64,000 bases of DNA from REEB76 sp963774895 (GCA_963774895.1 CAVZGN010000004.1:124001-188000); one strand, 5' to 3'. Shown: positions 38,295 through 46,419, numbered from the stretch's first letter. The notes: generated by a model from the sequence alone, not told the origin. Program-made: numbers and translations.

Positions 38295-38915
38295 TTACCA
38301 TACCAGCGGCTCTCTCCAGCTGGATTTCGAATCCTTGGGGTCCTCGCCGATGCGTATCACTTTGTCAGTGACATAGTAATGCCGCGGGACCGGCAGGTTG
38401 AGGGGCGCAGGAACGTTCTTGTATACGCGCCCGGCCAGATCGTATTTAGAGCCGTGACACGGGCAGAAGAACCCGCCCGGCCAGGTAGGCCCGACACTCG
38501 GATCACCGGGTTCCGGTACATACAAGGGTGAGCAGCCCAAGTGGGTGCAAATCCCGATCACCACGAACAGCTCCGGCTTGATGGCACGCCATTCGTTCTT
38601 GGCGTACGCGGGTTGCTGCGGCTCATCGGAATCGGGATCGCGCAACAACAGGTCATTCTTGGGGAGTTCATTCAACACCGCCTGGGGACGTTGCACCACC
38701 CAGGTGGGTTTGCCGCGCCATTTCGCCTTGATCATCCCGCCCGGCTCGATCTTGCTGATGTCGATATCCACCGGGCCGCCCAGGCTCCTGGCGCGGGCGC
38801 TGGGTTCCATGGAGGACACGAACGGCACGGCCGCCATCACCACCCCCACGGAACCGACCACCACGGTGGCCACGGTGAGGAAATGACGCTTGCTGGTATC
38901 GATTTCTTCGCTCAT
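38295..38915 (-). CDS. petA: Ubiquinol-cytochrome c reductase, Rieske iron-sulfur subunit
   Basis: 2Fe-2S subunit of the bc1 complex. 206 aa. The cluster ligands are visible in CTHLGC and CPCHGSKYD. The N-terminal membrane helix (residues ~13-33, FLTVATVVVGSVGVVMAAV) is preceded by SKRHFLT, a Tat-type signal in which the first Arg is Lys. It is first in the operon, 64 bp ahead of cytochrome b. Confidence 0.96.
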   Translation of the reverse strand: MSEEIDTSKRHFLTVATVVVGSVGVVMAAVPFVSSMEPSARARSLGGPVDIDISKIEPGGMIKAKWRGKPTWVVQRPQAVLNELPKNDLLLRDPDSDEPQQPAYAKNEWRAIKPELFVVIGICTHLGCSPLYVPEPGDPSVGPTWPGGFFCPCHGSKYDLAGRVYKNVPAPLNLPVPRHYYVTDKVIRIGEDPKDSKSSWREPLVW

Positions 38916-39009
38916 TCACCCCTCTCCTGACAATCGAGAACCGCGGCTCACGGATGCAGGAGCCCGTGCAAGGCGATAGACCAGGCGGAAACGGCAAAAA
39001 GGACGGCGC

Positions 39010-39015
39010 ATTATA
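39010..39015 (-). promoter_or_regulatory. Consensus -10 element upstream of the petABC operon
   Basis: TATAAT on the minus strand, 95 bp before the Rieske start codon. The -35 region is GC-rich with no good match, so an activator may be needed or the site may be fortuitous. Confidence 0.45.
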
Positions 39016-39091
39016 CACAGCGGCTTCACGGCCCCGCCACTACAAGTGCCCGCGTCTGACACGGCGCGCGGCCGCATGCTAGCTTATAGCG

Positions 39092-40204
39092 ATGCGAAGC
39101 GTGATACGCAGCGTGCTGTTCCTGCTGCAGGCGATCGTCGTGGGCCTGGCGATCGCCTTTGTGTTGGTGTATTTCCATCCCGGCTGGCTGACGAGCGCCA
39201 ACACGCCCGGTCCCGTGGATTCCTATGCCGCGGCCGTGGACGCCTCCTCAGCTTCGGTGGTGAACGTGCACAGCGCGCGGCGCACGAATGTTCCAGGTCC
39301 GCTCGTGGATGATCCCTTCTGGCAACGTTATTTCAGCAATCCGTATGGAGCACCGCGGGAACGCATCGAGAACAGCCTGGGTTCCGGGGTCATCGTCAGC
39401 AGCGACGGTTATATCCTGACGAATTACCACGTGATCAGCGGCGCGGACGCCATCCAGGTTGGCCTCTCCGACGGCCGTATTGCCGTGGCGCGGGTGGTCG
39501 GTAAGGACCCGGACACCGACCTGGCCCTGCTTAAAATCGATCTGTCGCATTTGAAACCCATCGAAATGGGACGCTCCGATGATCTGCACGTGGGCGACGT
39601 GGTGCTGGCCATCGGCGATCCCTATGGGGTGGGTCAGACCGTGACCCTCGGCATCGTGAGTGCACTGGGGCGCAGCCAGCTGGGTCTGAGTACCTTCGAG
39701 AATTTCATCCAGACGGACGCCGCCATCAACCCGGGTAATTCCGGCGGCGCGCTGGTGGATGCCCACGGCCGATTGGTGGGTATCAACACCGCGCTGTTCT
39801 CGCCCAGCGGCGGCTCCAACGGCATCGGCTTCGCCATCCCCGTAAACCTGGCGCGCGGCGTGATGCAGCAGCTCATCGCCTATGGTCGCGTGCGCCGCGG
39901 TTACCTGGGCGTGGAGCCCCAGGACATCACCCCGCAACTGGCCCAGGCTTTTCAGTTGAAGAGCACTGAGGGTTTCATCATCACCAGCGTGACCCAAGGC
40001 GGCCCCGGCAGTAAAGCCGGGCTGCTGGCCGGTGACGTGATCGAAACCATCGACGGCACGCCCGTCAAGAACAGCAGCGACGCACTCAATCGTATCGCCG
40101 GCAATCCGCCCGGCACCCTGGTGACCTTGGGCGGCGTGCGCCTGGGAAAACCTTTCAACGTGCAAGTACGGGTGGCCGAGCGGCCGTTGCAAAGCAGCAG
40201 TTAA
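39092..40204 (+). CDS. degS: DegS/AlgW-type periplasmic serine protease, HtrA family
   Basis: Inner-membrane-anchored HtrA protease. 370 aa. A single N-terminal membrane segment (residues ~5-28), a trypsin-like domain with His113 (YHVI), Asp143 (DTDLALLKID) and Ser217 (PGNSGGAL), and one C-terminal PDZ domain (GYLGVEPQDI; GSKAGLLAGDVI). One PDZ domain plus a membrane anchor point to DegS/AlgW, which starts the RseA/MucA cleavage cascade in the envelope stress response, rather than to the two-PDZ chaperone DegP. It is divergent from petABC and convergent with murA. Confidence 0.92.
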   Translation: MRSVIRSVLFLLQAIVVGLAIAFVLVYFHPGWLTSANTPGPVDSYAAAVDASSASVVNVHSARRTNVPGPLVDDPFWQRYFSNPYGAPRERIENSLGSGVIVSSDGYILTNYHVISGADAIQVGLSDGRIAVARVVGKDPDTDLALLKIDLSHLKPIEMGRSDDLHVGDVVLAIGDPYGVGQTVTLGIVSALGRSQLGLSTFENFIQTDAAINPGNSGGALVDAHGRLVGINTALFSPSGGSNGIGFAIPVNLARGVMQQLIAYGRVRRGYLGVEPQDITPQLAQAFQLKSTEGFIITSVTQGGPGSKAGLLAGDVIETIDGTPVKNSSDALNRIAGNPPGTLVTLGGVRLGKPFNVQVRVAERPLQSSS

Positions 40205-40235
40205 TTGTTGACGCGATTCGACAGCAGTTGTCGTG

Positions 40236-41495
40236 TCAGGCTGGTACCCGCCGGATTTTTGCACCCAACTGACCCAGCTTTTCCTCGATGGTCTCGTAAC
40301 CGCGGTCGATGTGGTAGATGCGCTCCACCACGGTCTCGCCCTGGGCCACCAGTCCTGCCAGCACCAGGCTCGCGGAGGCGCGCAAGTCCGTGGCCATGAC
40401 CGGTGCGCCGGTGAGATGCGGCACGCCCTGGCTGATGGCGGTATTGCCTTCCAGTTTCACGTCCGCACCCATGCGCTGCATCTCCAGCACGTGCATGAAG
40501 CGATTCTCGAACACCGTCTCGGTGATGGTGCCGGTGCCTTCGGCGACCACGTTGAGCGCCGTGAACTGCGCCTGCATGTCGGTGGGAAATGCCGGGAACG
40601 GCGCGGTGCGCACATCCACCGCCTGCGGCCGGCGCTTGCGCATATCCACTTCGATCCAATTGCTGCCCTTGTCGATCCTGGCGCCGGCCTCCTCGAGCTT
40701 GGCGGTGACGGCATCCAGCAATTCGGGCCGGGTGTCCTTGACGCGCACATGTCCGCTGGTCAAGGCGCCGGCGCAGAGATAGGTGCCGGTCTCGATGCGA
40801 TCCGGCAATACGTTGTATTGGGTGCCGTGCAGTTTCTTCACGCCTTCGATGACGATGGTATCGCTGCCGTGGCCCTGGATACGCGCGCCCATCTGGATCA
40901 GACACATGGCCAGATCCACCACCTCCGGTTCACGCGCGGCATTCTCGATTACGGTGATGCCATCGGCGAGGGTCGCAGCCATCATGATATTTTCGGTGCC
41001 GGTCACCGAGACCGTATCCATGCAGATGCGCGCACCATGCAGGCGGCCCGCGGTCGCACGGATATAGCCGTTTTCCACCTTGATGTCCGCGCCCATGGCT
41101 TCGAGGCCGGCGATGTGCAGGTTCACAGGTCGGGTGCCGATGGCGCAACCGCCGGGCAGGGACACATCGGCGCGTCCATATTTGGTGACCAGCGGGCCCA
41201 GCACCAGGATGGAAGCGCGCATGGTCTTGACCAGTTCATAGGGTGCGTAGAATTCCTTGATGCTGGTGGGATCCACCTCGATGTGCATGCGCTCGTCGAT
41301 GGTGACGCCCACGCCCATGCGCCCCAGCAGTTCGATGGTGGTGGTGACATCGTGCAGATGCGGCACGTTGCCGATGGTCACCGGTCCGTCGGCCAGCAAG
41401 GTGGCGGCCAGGATCGGCAAGGTGGCGTTCTTGGCGCCGGAGATGCGGATCTCGCCTTCCAGCGGATGGCCGCCATTGATAAGGAGTTTATCCAA
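40236..41495 (-). CDS. murA: UDP-N-acetylglucosamine 1-carboxyvinyltransferase MurA
   Basis: First committed enzyme of peptidoglycan synthesis; transfers enolpyruvate from PEP to UDP-GlcNAc. 419 aa, exactly the usual length. The active-site cysteine lies in the PGGCAIGTRPVNLHI loop, so the enzyme should be fosfomycin-sensitive in type. GNVPHLHDV, NGGHPLEGEIRISGAKNATL and the C-terminal HIDRGYETIEEKL are conserved. It follows ibaG by 16 bp, as in E. coli. Confidence 0.98.
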   Translation of the reverse strand: MDKLLINGGHPLEGEIRISGAKNATLPILAATLLADGPVTIGNVPHLHDVTTTIELLGRMGVGVTIDERMHIEVDPTSIKEFYAPYELVKTMRASILVLGPLVTKYGRADVSLPGGCAIGTRPVNLHIAGLEAMGADIKVENGYIRATAGRLHGARICMDTVSVTGTENIMMAATLADGITVIENAAREPEVVDLAMCLIQMGARIQGHGSDTIVIEGVKKLHGTQYNVLPDRIETGTYLCAGALTSGHVRVKDTRPELLDAVTAKLEEAGARIDKGSNWIEVDMRKRRPQAVDVRTAPFPAFPTDMQAQFTALNVVAEGTGTITETVFENRFMHVLEMQRMGADVKLEGNTAISQGVPHLTGAPVMATDLRASASLVLAGLVAQGETVVERIYHIDRGYETIEEKLGQLGAKIRRVPA

Positions 41496-41511
41496 AGGAG
41501 CGCCTTATCGA

Positions 41512-41766
41512 TTAGGCCGGTGAGCGGCCGGTTTGCCGGGGCAATTCATCCGGCGTCAAGGTACGCAGGCTGAGGGCGTGGATCTCGCGGCCCAGGCGAT
41601 CGCCGAGGGTCGCATACACCATCTGGTGGCGCCGCAGCGATGCTTTGCCGTTGAAACTCGAGCTGATGACTTCGGCTTCGAAATGCGTGCCGTCAGCGCT
41701 GCGGACGCGGACCTGTGCGGCCGGCAATCCCTGCATGATGAGCTGCTCGATCTCAGCGGCGGTCAA
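41512..41766 (-). CDS. ibaG: BolA-family protein IbaG
   Basis: Small class II KH-like BolA protein; IbaG/YrbA binds monothiol glutaredoxin and 2Fe-2S clusters and affects acid stress. The chosen start is TTG at 41766, because a GGAG ribosome site lies 7 nt upstream and the resulting protein is 84 aa, the E. coli IbaG length. A longer frame that reaches 42147 would overlap kdsD and is rejected. FEAEVISSSFNGKASLRRHQMVYATLGD contains the conserved RHQ-VY core. It precedes murA by 16 bp. Confidence 0.88.
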   Translation of the reverse strand: MTAAEIEQLIMQGLPAAQVRVRSADGTHFEAEVISSSFNGKASLRRHQMVYATLGDRLGREIHALSLRTLTPDELPRQTGRSPA

Positions 41767-41826
41767 TGACGTGCTCCAACGGCTTGCAAGCTGGATGGCC
41801 AGGATATTTGTCGAGTCCGACGGCTG

Positions 41827-41856
41827 ATAATACCCGATTAAGCACCGCGCTCGTAA
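41827..41856 (-). promoter_or_regulatory. Candidate sigma70 promoter for ibaG-murA
   Basis: -35 TTACGA (41856-41851) and -10 TATTAT (41832-41827), spacer 18 bp, about 60 bp ahead of the ibaG TTG start. The -35 match is moderate. Confidence 0.4.
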
Positions 41857-41935
41857 TGGGCAGGCGCAGGGAGCGGCTGCAAAACGTGTATTATTGAGCC
41901 TCGAAACGCTCCTTCTCCGCTGGGCAAACCCGCCA

Positions 41936-42916
41936 ATGGATAGCAACGATACTGCCAACCTGCTGCGGCTTGCGCGCCAGGTGCTCGAGACCGAAGCGAA
42001 CGCCATCACTGCGCTTGCACCGCGCCTGGATGAGCGTTTCAACCAAGCCTGCCGCCTGCTGCTCGCCTGCCGCGGCCGCGTGGTGGTCATGGGCATGGGC
42101 AAATCGGGACACGTGGCCAACAAGATCGCGGCCACCCTGGCCAGCACTGGTACCCCGGCCTTCTATGTGCATCCCGGTGAAGCCAGTCACGGTGACATGG
42201 GCATGATCACCGGCGAGGACGTGGTGCTGATCCTGTCCAACTCCGGCGAGACCGGGGAACTCATCATCATATTGCCGCTCATCAAGCGTCTGGGTGTCAA
42301 ACTCATCGCGCTCACCGGTCATGCCAATTCGACGCTGGCCAAGGCCGCCGATGTGAATCTGGATGTGTCCGTGGCCCAGGAGGCCTGCCCGCTGAACCTG
42401 GCGCCCACCGCCAGCACCACGGCGGCGCTGGCCATGGGAGATGCCCTAGCGGTCGCGGTGTTTTCGACCCGTGGTTTCACCGAAGAAGATTTCGCCCGCT
42501 CGCACCCCGGCGGCAGCCTGGGGCGGCGTCTGCTGTTGCGGGTCCAGGACCTCATGCATACCGGCAAGACCATTCCCGCAGTCGCCGCAGGCGCGCTCCT
42601 GAGCCAGGCGCTGGTGGAGATGACCCACAAAGGCCTGGGCATGACCGCCATCGTGGACAAGAACAATCACGTCATCGGTATCTTCACCGACGGCGATCTG
42701 CGGCGCACCCTGGAAAAGGAGACCGACGTGCACCATACCCAGATCGATGCGGTGATGACGCGCCGCTGCACCACAGTCACCCCGGAGATCCTCGCGGGCG
42801 AAGCCCTGCATCTGATGGAGAGCCGCAAGTTCAATGCGTTGCTGGTGGTGGATGGTGGCGGCGTGCTGGTGGGTGCGCTCAACATGCACGATCTGCTGCG
42901 TGCCGGCGTGGTGTGA
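41936..42916 (+). CDS. kdsD: D-arabinose 5-phosphate isomerase KdsD
   Basis: Converts ribulose 5-phosphate to arabinose 5-phosphate, the first step of KDO synthesis. 326 aa from the ATG at 41936 (E. coli: 328). N-terminal SIS domain (VVVMGMGKSGHVANKIAATLASTGTP split across residues ~45-70; NSGETGELI) and two C-terminal CBS domains (residues ~200-326). A TTG at 41894 would add 14 unsupported residues. It is the first gene of the kdsD-kdsC-lptC-lptA-lptB operon, and is divergent from ibaG with 170 bp between starts. Confidence 0.97.
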   Translation: MDSNDTANLLRLARQVLETEANAITALAPRLDERFNQACRLLLACRGRVVVMGMGKSGHVANKIAATLASTGTPAFYVHPGEASHGDMGMITGEDVVLILSNSGETGELIIILPLIKRLGVKLIALTGHANSTLAKAADVNLDVSVAQEACPLNLAPTASTTAALAMGDALAVAVFSTRGFTEEDFARSHPGGSLGRRLLLRVQDLMHTGKTIPAVAAGALLSQALVEMTHKGLGMTAIVDKNNHVIGIFTDGDLRRTLEKETDVHHTQIDAVMTRRCTTVTPEILAGEALHLMESRKFNALLVVDGGGVLVGALNMHDLLRAGVV

Positions 42917-42917
42917 C

Positions 42918-43418
42918 ATGCCGGACATCCGCGAACGGGCGGCGCGCGTGCAACTGGTGATCTTCGATGTGGACGGCGTATTCACCGATGGCCGCTTGTA
43001 TTACGGCGCCGAGGGCGAAGCGTTTAAAGTCTTTCACGTGCGCGATGGCCACGGCATCAAAGCCCTGCTGCAGCACGGGATCCAGGTGGCGGTGATCTCG
43101 GGACGCGGTTCCGCGGCCGTGAGCCGCCGCATGCAGGAACTGGGTATCCGGCATGTGTTTCAGGGCGATGACTTAAAGCTTCCGATATTGGAACAGCTGC
43201 AGAAAAAACTCGGGTTGGAGTCAAATCAGACCGCTTGCGTCGGTGACGATGTGGCGGACCTGCCGCTCATGCAAGCCGCGGGTCTGGCCATCGCGGTCGC
43301 GGATGCGCAACCCGAAGTACGCGCCCAGGCCCACTGGTGCACGCGCGCCGCTGGCGGCCAAGGCGCAGTGCGCGAGGTCTGCGACCTGATTCTGGCCGCA
43401 CGGAACGCACACGGGTGA
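42918..43418 (+). CDS. kdsC: KDO-8-phosphate phosphatase KdsC
   Basis: HAD-superfamily phosphatase that releases KDO from KDO-8-phosphate. 166 aa from the ATG at 42918, one base after the kdsD stop. HAD motif I is DVDGVFTDG with its nucleophile Asp, motif II is in VISGRGS, and motif IV is CVGDDVADLPLM. It overlaps lptC by 4 bp. Confidence 0.96.
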   Translation: MPDIRERAARVQLVIFDVDGVFTDGRLYYGAEGEAFKVFHVRDGHGIKALLQHGIQVAVISGRGSAAVSRRMQELGIRHVFQGDDLKLPILEQLQKKLGLESNQTACVGDDVADLPLMQAAGLAIAVADAQPEVRAQAHWCTRAAGGQGAVREVCDLILAARNAHG

Positions 43419-43981
43419 ACCTGCGTATTATGCTGCTGATCCTGGTGCTGGCGTCGGCGGCCGCCGGCAGCTGGTGGCTGCTGCAACACGTGACCCCGCC
43501 ACTGATGCAGAAACCCGCGCCCGTCACCCATGAACCCGATTACTATTTCACCGACGCCACGGTGGCGATGCTCAACGACCAAGGCAAGACCGAAGCGATT
43601 ATGCAGGCGCCGCGCATCCTGCATCATCCGGATGACGATAGCGTCGAAGTGTTTGCACCGCGGGTCGAATATTTCATCGCCCATGGCCAGCCCTGGTATC
43701 TGCAAGCCGATCATGCGGTGACGCACTCCGGCGGCAAGCTGGTGGACCTGGATGGCCACGTGCAGCTGCAGCAGGCGGGCAACAACGGCGGCCCCCCATT
43801 GATCATCCATACGGATAAAATGCATGTGGACCTGAATACCAACATCGCCACCAGCGCCGATCCGGTGGAGATCCTGCAAGGCCCGAGCCGCATGACGGGA
43901 GTGGGCATGCAGGCTTATCTCAAAGACGATCGCCTGCAATTGCAATCGGAAACACGAGGCACCTATGTGCATAAGCAATAG
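43415..43981 (+). CDS. lptC: LPS export system inner-membrane protein LptC
   Basis: Bitopic inner-membrane protein that receives LPS from LptBFG and passes it to LptA. 188 aa from the GTG at 43415 that overlaps the kdsC stop. One N-terminal transmembrane helix (residues ~4-24, MLLILVLASAAAGSWWLL) is followed by a beta-jellyroll domain (PDYYFTDATVAMLNDQGKTEA to HKQ). Family length in E. coli is 191. The last 17 bp overlap lptA. Confidence 0.94.
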   Translation: MNLRIMLLILVLASAAAGSWWLLQHVTPPLMQKPAPVTHEPDYYFTDATVAMLNDQGKTEAIMQAPRILHHPDDDSVEVFAPRVEYFIAHGQPWYLQADHAVTHSGGKLVDLDGHVQLQQAGNNGGPPLIIHTDKMHVDLNTNIATSADPVEILQGPSRMTGVGMQAYLKDDRLQLQSETRGTYVHKQ

Positions 43982-44576
43982 ATGGCGCGTAGCGCTTTCG
44001 ATCGTCGCGCTGTGCGTCGCCACCTCTGCCTGGGCGCTCAGCAGCGACAAAAACCAGCCTATCAACATCCAATCGGATCATGGGGATTTCCAGAGCGATG
44101 CCAACACCAACAACGGCACCGGCGTGTATACCGGCAACGTGGTCATCACCCAGGGCAGCATCCGCATCACCGCCGACAAGGCCATCCTGCATATGGCCAA
44201 CGGCGAGATCCAGACCGCCGACCTCACCGGCAACCCGACCACCTTCCAGCAGCAACCCGACAGCGGCCCGCTGTCGCACGGCGTCGCCAATGAGATCACC
44301 TACGATGCCAACAAGAACCAGGTAGTGCTCACCGGCAGTGCGCACGTGCAGCAGGGTCAACGCCAGATCACCGGCGACGTGATCACATACAACACCGATA
44401 CCGAGCATGTGGTCGCCACCGGCGGCAAGACCAGCGGCGGACGCATCCATATCACCATCCCGCCCAAGCACGTCACCAAGACGGTGCCGGCCAAAGCAAA
44501 GCCCACGCAACAGAAACATCGCAGGTTTGAGACTCCGCCGCCGCCGGCAAACCCCAGCCAAAGCCCGTCAGCGTGA
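43965..44576 (+). CDS. lptA: LPS transport periplasmic protein LptA
   Basis: Periplasmic beta-jellyroll bridge carrying LPS across the periplasm. 203 aa. Signal peptide cleaved near SAWA-LSSDK. The mature part shows the OstA/LptA repeat pattern (PINIQSDHGDFQSD, TGVYTGNVVITQGSIRITAD, YDANKNQVVLTGSAHVQQG). It overlaps lptC by 17 bp and lptB by 4 bp. The Lys- and Pro-rich tail is variable. Confidence 0.95.
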   Translation: MCISNRWRVALSIVALCVATSAWALSSDKNQPINIQSDHGDFQSDANTNNGTGVYTGNVVITQGSIRITADKAILHMANGEIQTADLTGNPTTFQQQPDSGPLSHGVANEITYDANKNQVVLTGSAHVQQGQRQITGDVITYNTDTEHVVATGGKTSGGRIHITIPPKHVTKTVPAKAKPTQQKHRRFETPPPPANPSQSPSA

Positions 44577-45298
44577 ATACCCTGCGCGCCGAACATCTGG
44601 TCAAGCGTTACCGCCGCCGCGAGGTGGTGAGCGATGTCTCCATGGAAGTGGCGCGCGGCGAAGTGGTGGGACTGCTGGGACCCAACGGCGCCGGCAAGAC
44701 CACCTCGTTCTATATGATCGTCGGGCTGGTGCCGGCCGACGGCGGCCGCATCTTCATCAACGATCAGGACGTCACCAGACTGCCGGTGCACGCACGCGCG
44801 CGTCTGGGCCTGGGCTACCTGCCCCAGGAAGCTTCGGTATTCAGAAAATTGACGGTGGCCGACAACGTGCGGGCGATCCTGGAGACCCGTCCCGGACTCA
44901 AGCGCGCGGCACGCGAAAAGCGCCTGCAGGAACTGCTGGAAGAGCTGCACATTGCGCACCTGCGCGATTCCCTGGGACTGTCGTTATCCGGCGGTGAGCG
45001 GCGGCGGGTGGAGATCGCACGCGCGCTGGCGGCGGACCCGGCCTATATGCTGCTGGACGAGCCGTTTGCCGGCGTGGACCCGATCTCGGTCATCGACATC
45101 CAGCACATCATCGATCATCTCAAGGCCCGCGACATCGGGGTGCTGGTCACCGATCACAACGTGCGCGAGACCCTAGGCATCTGCTCGCGCGCCTACATCA
45201 TCAGCAACGGCCAGGTGATCGCGGACGGACCGCCGGAGGCGATCCTCGCCAGCCAGCCGGTGCGGGAAGTGTATCTGGGCGAGAATTTTCGGCTGTAA
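44573..45298 (+). CDS. lptB: LPS export ABC transporter ATPase LptB
   Basis: Cytoplasmic ATPase that drives LPS extraction by LptFG. 241 aa, GTG start. Walker A GPNGAGKTT, Q-loop GLGYLPQEASVF, ABC signature LSGGERRRVEIARAL, Walker B YMLLDEPFAGVDP and the switch histidine in VTDHNVRETL. It ends with LASQPVREVYLGENFRL. An almost identical copy of its last 69 bp lies at 46006-46074. rpoN, the usual next gene, lies 4.8 kb away. Confidence 0.98.
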   Translation: MNTLRAEHLVKRYRRREVVSDVSMEVARGEVVGLLGPNGAGKTTSFYMIVGLVPADGGRIFINDQDVTRLPVHARARLGLGYLPQEASVFRKLTVADNVRAILETRPGLKRAAREKRLQELLEELHIAHLRDSLGLSLSGGERRRVEIARALAADPAYMLLDEPFAGVDPISVIDIQHIIDHLKARDIGVLVTDHNVRETLGICSRAYIISNGQVIADGPPEAILASQPVREVYLGENFRL

Positions 45299-45299
45299 G
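45231..45299 (+). repeat. Direct repeat, copy 1: 3' end of lptB
   Basis: 69 bp covering the last 22 codons of lptB and its stop. It matches 46006-46074 at 66 of 69 positions, with differences at 45237, 45289 and 45297. The two copies are offset by 775 bp and enclose the first toxin-antitoxin pair. Confidence 0.93.
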
Positions 45300-45371
45300 A
45301 TTTCGGCACTCTCCAGATAAAGCGACGCTTATGCGGGACTGAACACGGCTATTTTCCCCGACTTGTTGAAT

Positions 45372-45399
45372 ATATCCATTTTGATATAATGACGGATAT
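45372..45399 (+). promoter_or_regulatory. Promoter and operator of the first toxin-antitoxin pair
   Basis: -10 TATAAT at 45385-45390 with a weak -35 TTGTTG (45363-45368, 16-bp spacer). An inverted repeat ATATCC (45372-45377) / GGATAT (45394-45399) straddles the -10, as expected for autorepression by an HTH antitoxin. The -10 overlaps the first in-frame ATG (45389), so transcription should start close to the second ATG (45398). Confidence 0.6.
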
Positions 45400-45718
45400 G
45401 AAACCAATAGCCTTCCTGGGCAACTCATTGGACGAGTTACGGGCATTCCCGGATGCTGCCCGCCATGAAGCAGGTTTTCAGCTGGATAAGGTCCAGCGTG
45501 GCCTGATGCCGGACGACTTCAAGCCTTTAACCTCGGTAGGCAAAAGTGTCCAGGAAATACGTATCAGGGATACGAGCGGCGCCTATCGCGTGATCTATAT
45601 CGCCAAACTCGAAGATGCCGTGTATGTGCTACACGCCTTCAAGAAAAAGACACAACGCACGTCCAATGCAGATATCGAACTGGCCAGACGACGTTTGGCT
45701 GAATTAATGAGGAAATGA
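45398..45718 (+). CDS. RelE/HigB-type toxin (Gp49-like)
   Basis: 106 aa from the ATG at 45398. IREIRIRD- and AYRVIYIAK-type strands (here VQEIRIRDTSGAYRVIYIAKL) and AFKKKTQRTSNADIELARRR match phage-Gp49-like HigB toxins, ribosome-dependent mRNA endonucleases. An earlier in-frame ATG at 45389 is unlikely because it lies inside the -10 element. The gene overlaps or closely precedes the antitoxin, in the toxin-first order typical of higBA. It lies between duplicated lptB ends and breaks the lptB-rpoN neighbourhood, which suggests acquisition. Confidence 0.9.
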   Translation: MKPIAFLGNSLDELRAFPDAARHEAGFQLDKVQRGLMPDDFKPLTSVGKSVQEIRIRDTSGAYRVIYIAKLEDAVYVLHAFKKKTQRTSNADIELARRRLAELMRK

Positions 45719-45720
45719 AC

Positions 45721-46002
45721 ATGACAGTAAAGAAATTCAACAGCGTGTGGGATGCGCTGGAAAATACTCGCGGAGCGGCCGCCAACATGAAAGTGCGCGC
45801 GGAAATCATGATCGCGCTTCAGGAACGCGTAAAGAATAAAACCGGCACCCAGGGTGAGAAAGCCGAACAGCTCAGCATCACCCAGCCCCGGCTCAACGAC
45901 CTGCTACGGGGCCGCATCGACAAATTCAGCCTGGATGCACTGGTGAATCTGGCAAGCCTGGCTGGACTGCGTGTGGATTTGCGGGTGCGACGCGCCGCAT
46001 AA
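45721..46002 (+). CDS. HigA-type XRE-family antitoxin
   Basis: 93 aa from the ATG at 45721, which has a GAGGAA ribosome site 6 nt upstream; an ATG at 45715 overlaps the toxin stop and lacks spacing for a ribosome site. The helix-turn-helix lies in TQGEKAEQLSITQPRLNDLLRGRIDKFSLDALVNLA, typical of HTH_37/HigA2 antitoxins. It should neutralise the upstream toxin and repress the shared promoter. Confidence 0.9.
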   Translation: MTVKKFNSVWDALENTRGAAANMKVRAEIMIALQERVKNKTGTQGEKAEQLSITQPRLNDLLRGRIDKFSLDALVNLASLAGLRVDLRVRRAA

Positions 46003-46005
46003 AGA

Positions 46006-46074
46006 CGCCGGGGGCGATCCTCGCCAGCCAGCCGGTGCGGGAAGTGTATCTGGGCGAGAATTTCCGGCTGTGAG
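46006..46074 (+). repeat. Direct repeat, copy 2: displaced copy of the lptB 3' end
   Basis: Encodes the same peptide end (AILASQPVREVYLGENFRL) as lptB, but ends in TGA instead of TAA and has no upstream gene body. It starts 3 bp after the antitoxin stop. The layout resembles an element that inserted into the 3' end of lptB, restored the gene and pushed the old end downstream; a tandem duplication is the alternative. Confidence 0.93.
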
Positions 46075-46107
46075 CCATCCTGATCACGCCTCAGTCCCTA
46101 AAATGCT

Positions 46108-46419
46108 TCACATCACCCGAATTGCGAATTCCATCGGACGCGCCACCGGGCGAACGCTTTTGTGCTTGCGCTCCAGCCGCACAAACCCATAACCCGCCAA
46201 AGTTTTGAGGGTTCGCGAGAGATTGCTCTCAGCCCGGCCAGTCAACACCGCCAATTCCCGTACTGATTCCGGCTGCTCTTCAGCCAGGATCCTGAGCAGC
46301 TCACGATTCCTTTCACTGAGCACTTCCGCGGCGGCGGCCCAAAGCTTGGCTTCAAACCCCAGCGGCCCACCGTTGGTCGCTTTTGCCGGGCTGGGTTTTG
46401 AGGATTTCTTCTTTGGCAT
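46108..46419 (-). CDS. Winged-helix DNA-binding protein, antitoxin-like (HVO_A0114/MarR type)
   Basis: 103 aa with a basic N-terminus (MPKKKSSKPSPAKA) and a winged helix (NRELLRILAEEQPESVRELAVLTGRAESNLSRTLKTLAG, residues ~40-80, with wing FVRLERKHK). Proteins of this kind often act as antitoxins of TumE-type toxins, but no toxin gene lies next to it. A TTGGAG ribosome site precedes the ATG. An inverted repeat at 46482-46498 could be its operator. Confidence 0.78.
   Translation of the reverse strand: MPKKKSSKPSPAKATNGGPLGFEAKLWAAAAEVLSERNRELLRILAEEQPESVRELAVLTGRAESNLSRTLKTLAGYGFVRLERKHKSVRPVARPMEFAIRVM

Noticed and set aside
40219..40233. CGACA-GCAGT-TGTCG hairpin between htrA and murA as terminator
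   Set aside because: Only 5-bp arms and no T tract.
40233..41573. 446-codon plus-strand frame opposite murA
   Set aside because: Antisense shadow with repetitive Gly/His/Ala composition; murA is intact on the minus strand.
41767..42147. N-terminal extension of the ibaG frame
   Set aside because: Overlaps divergent kdsD; the TTG at 41766 with GGAG gives the exact family length.
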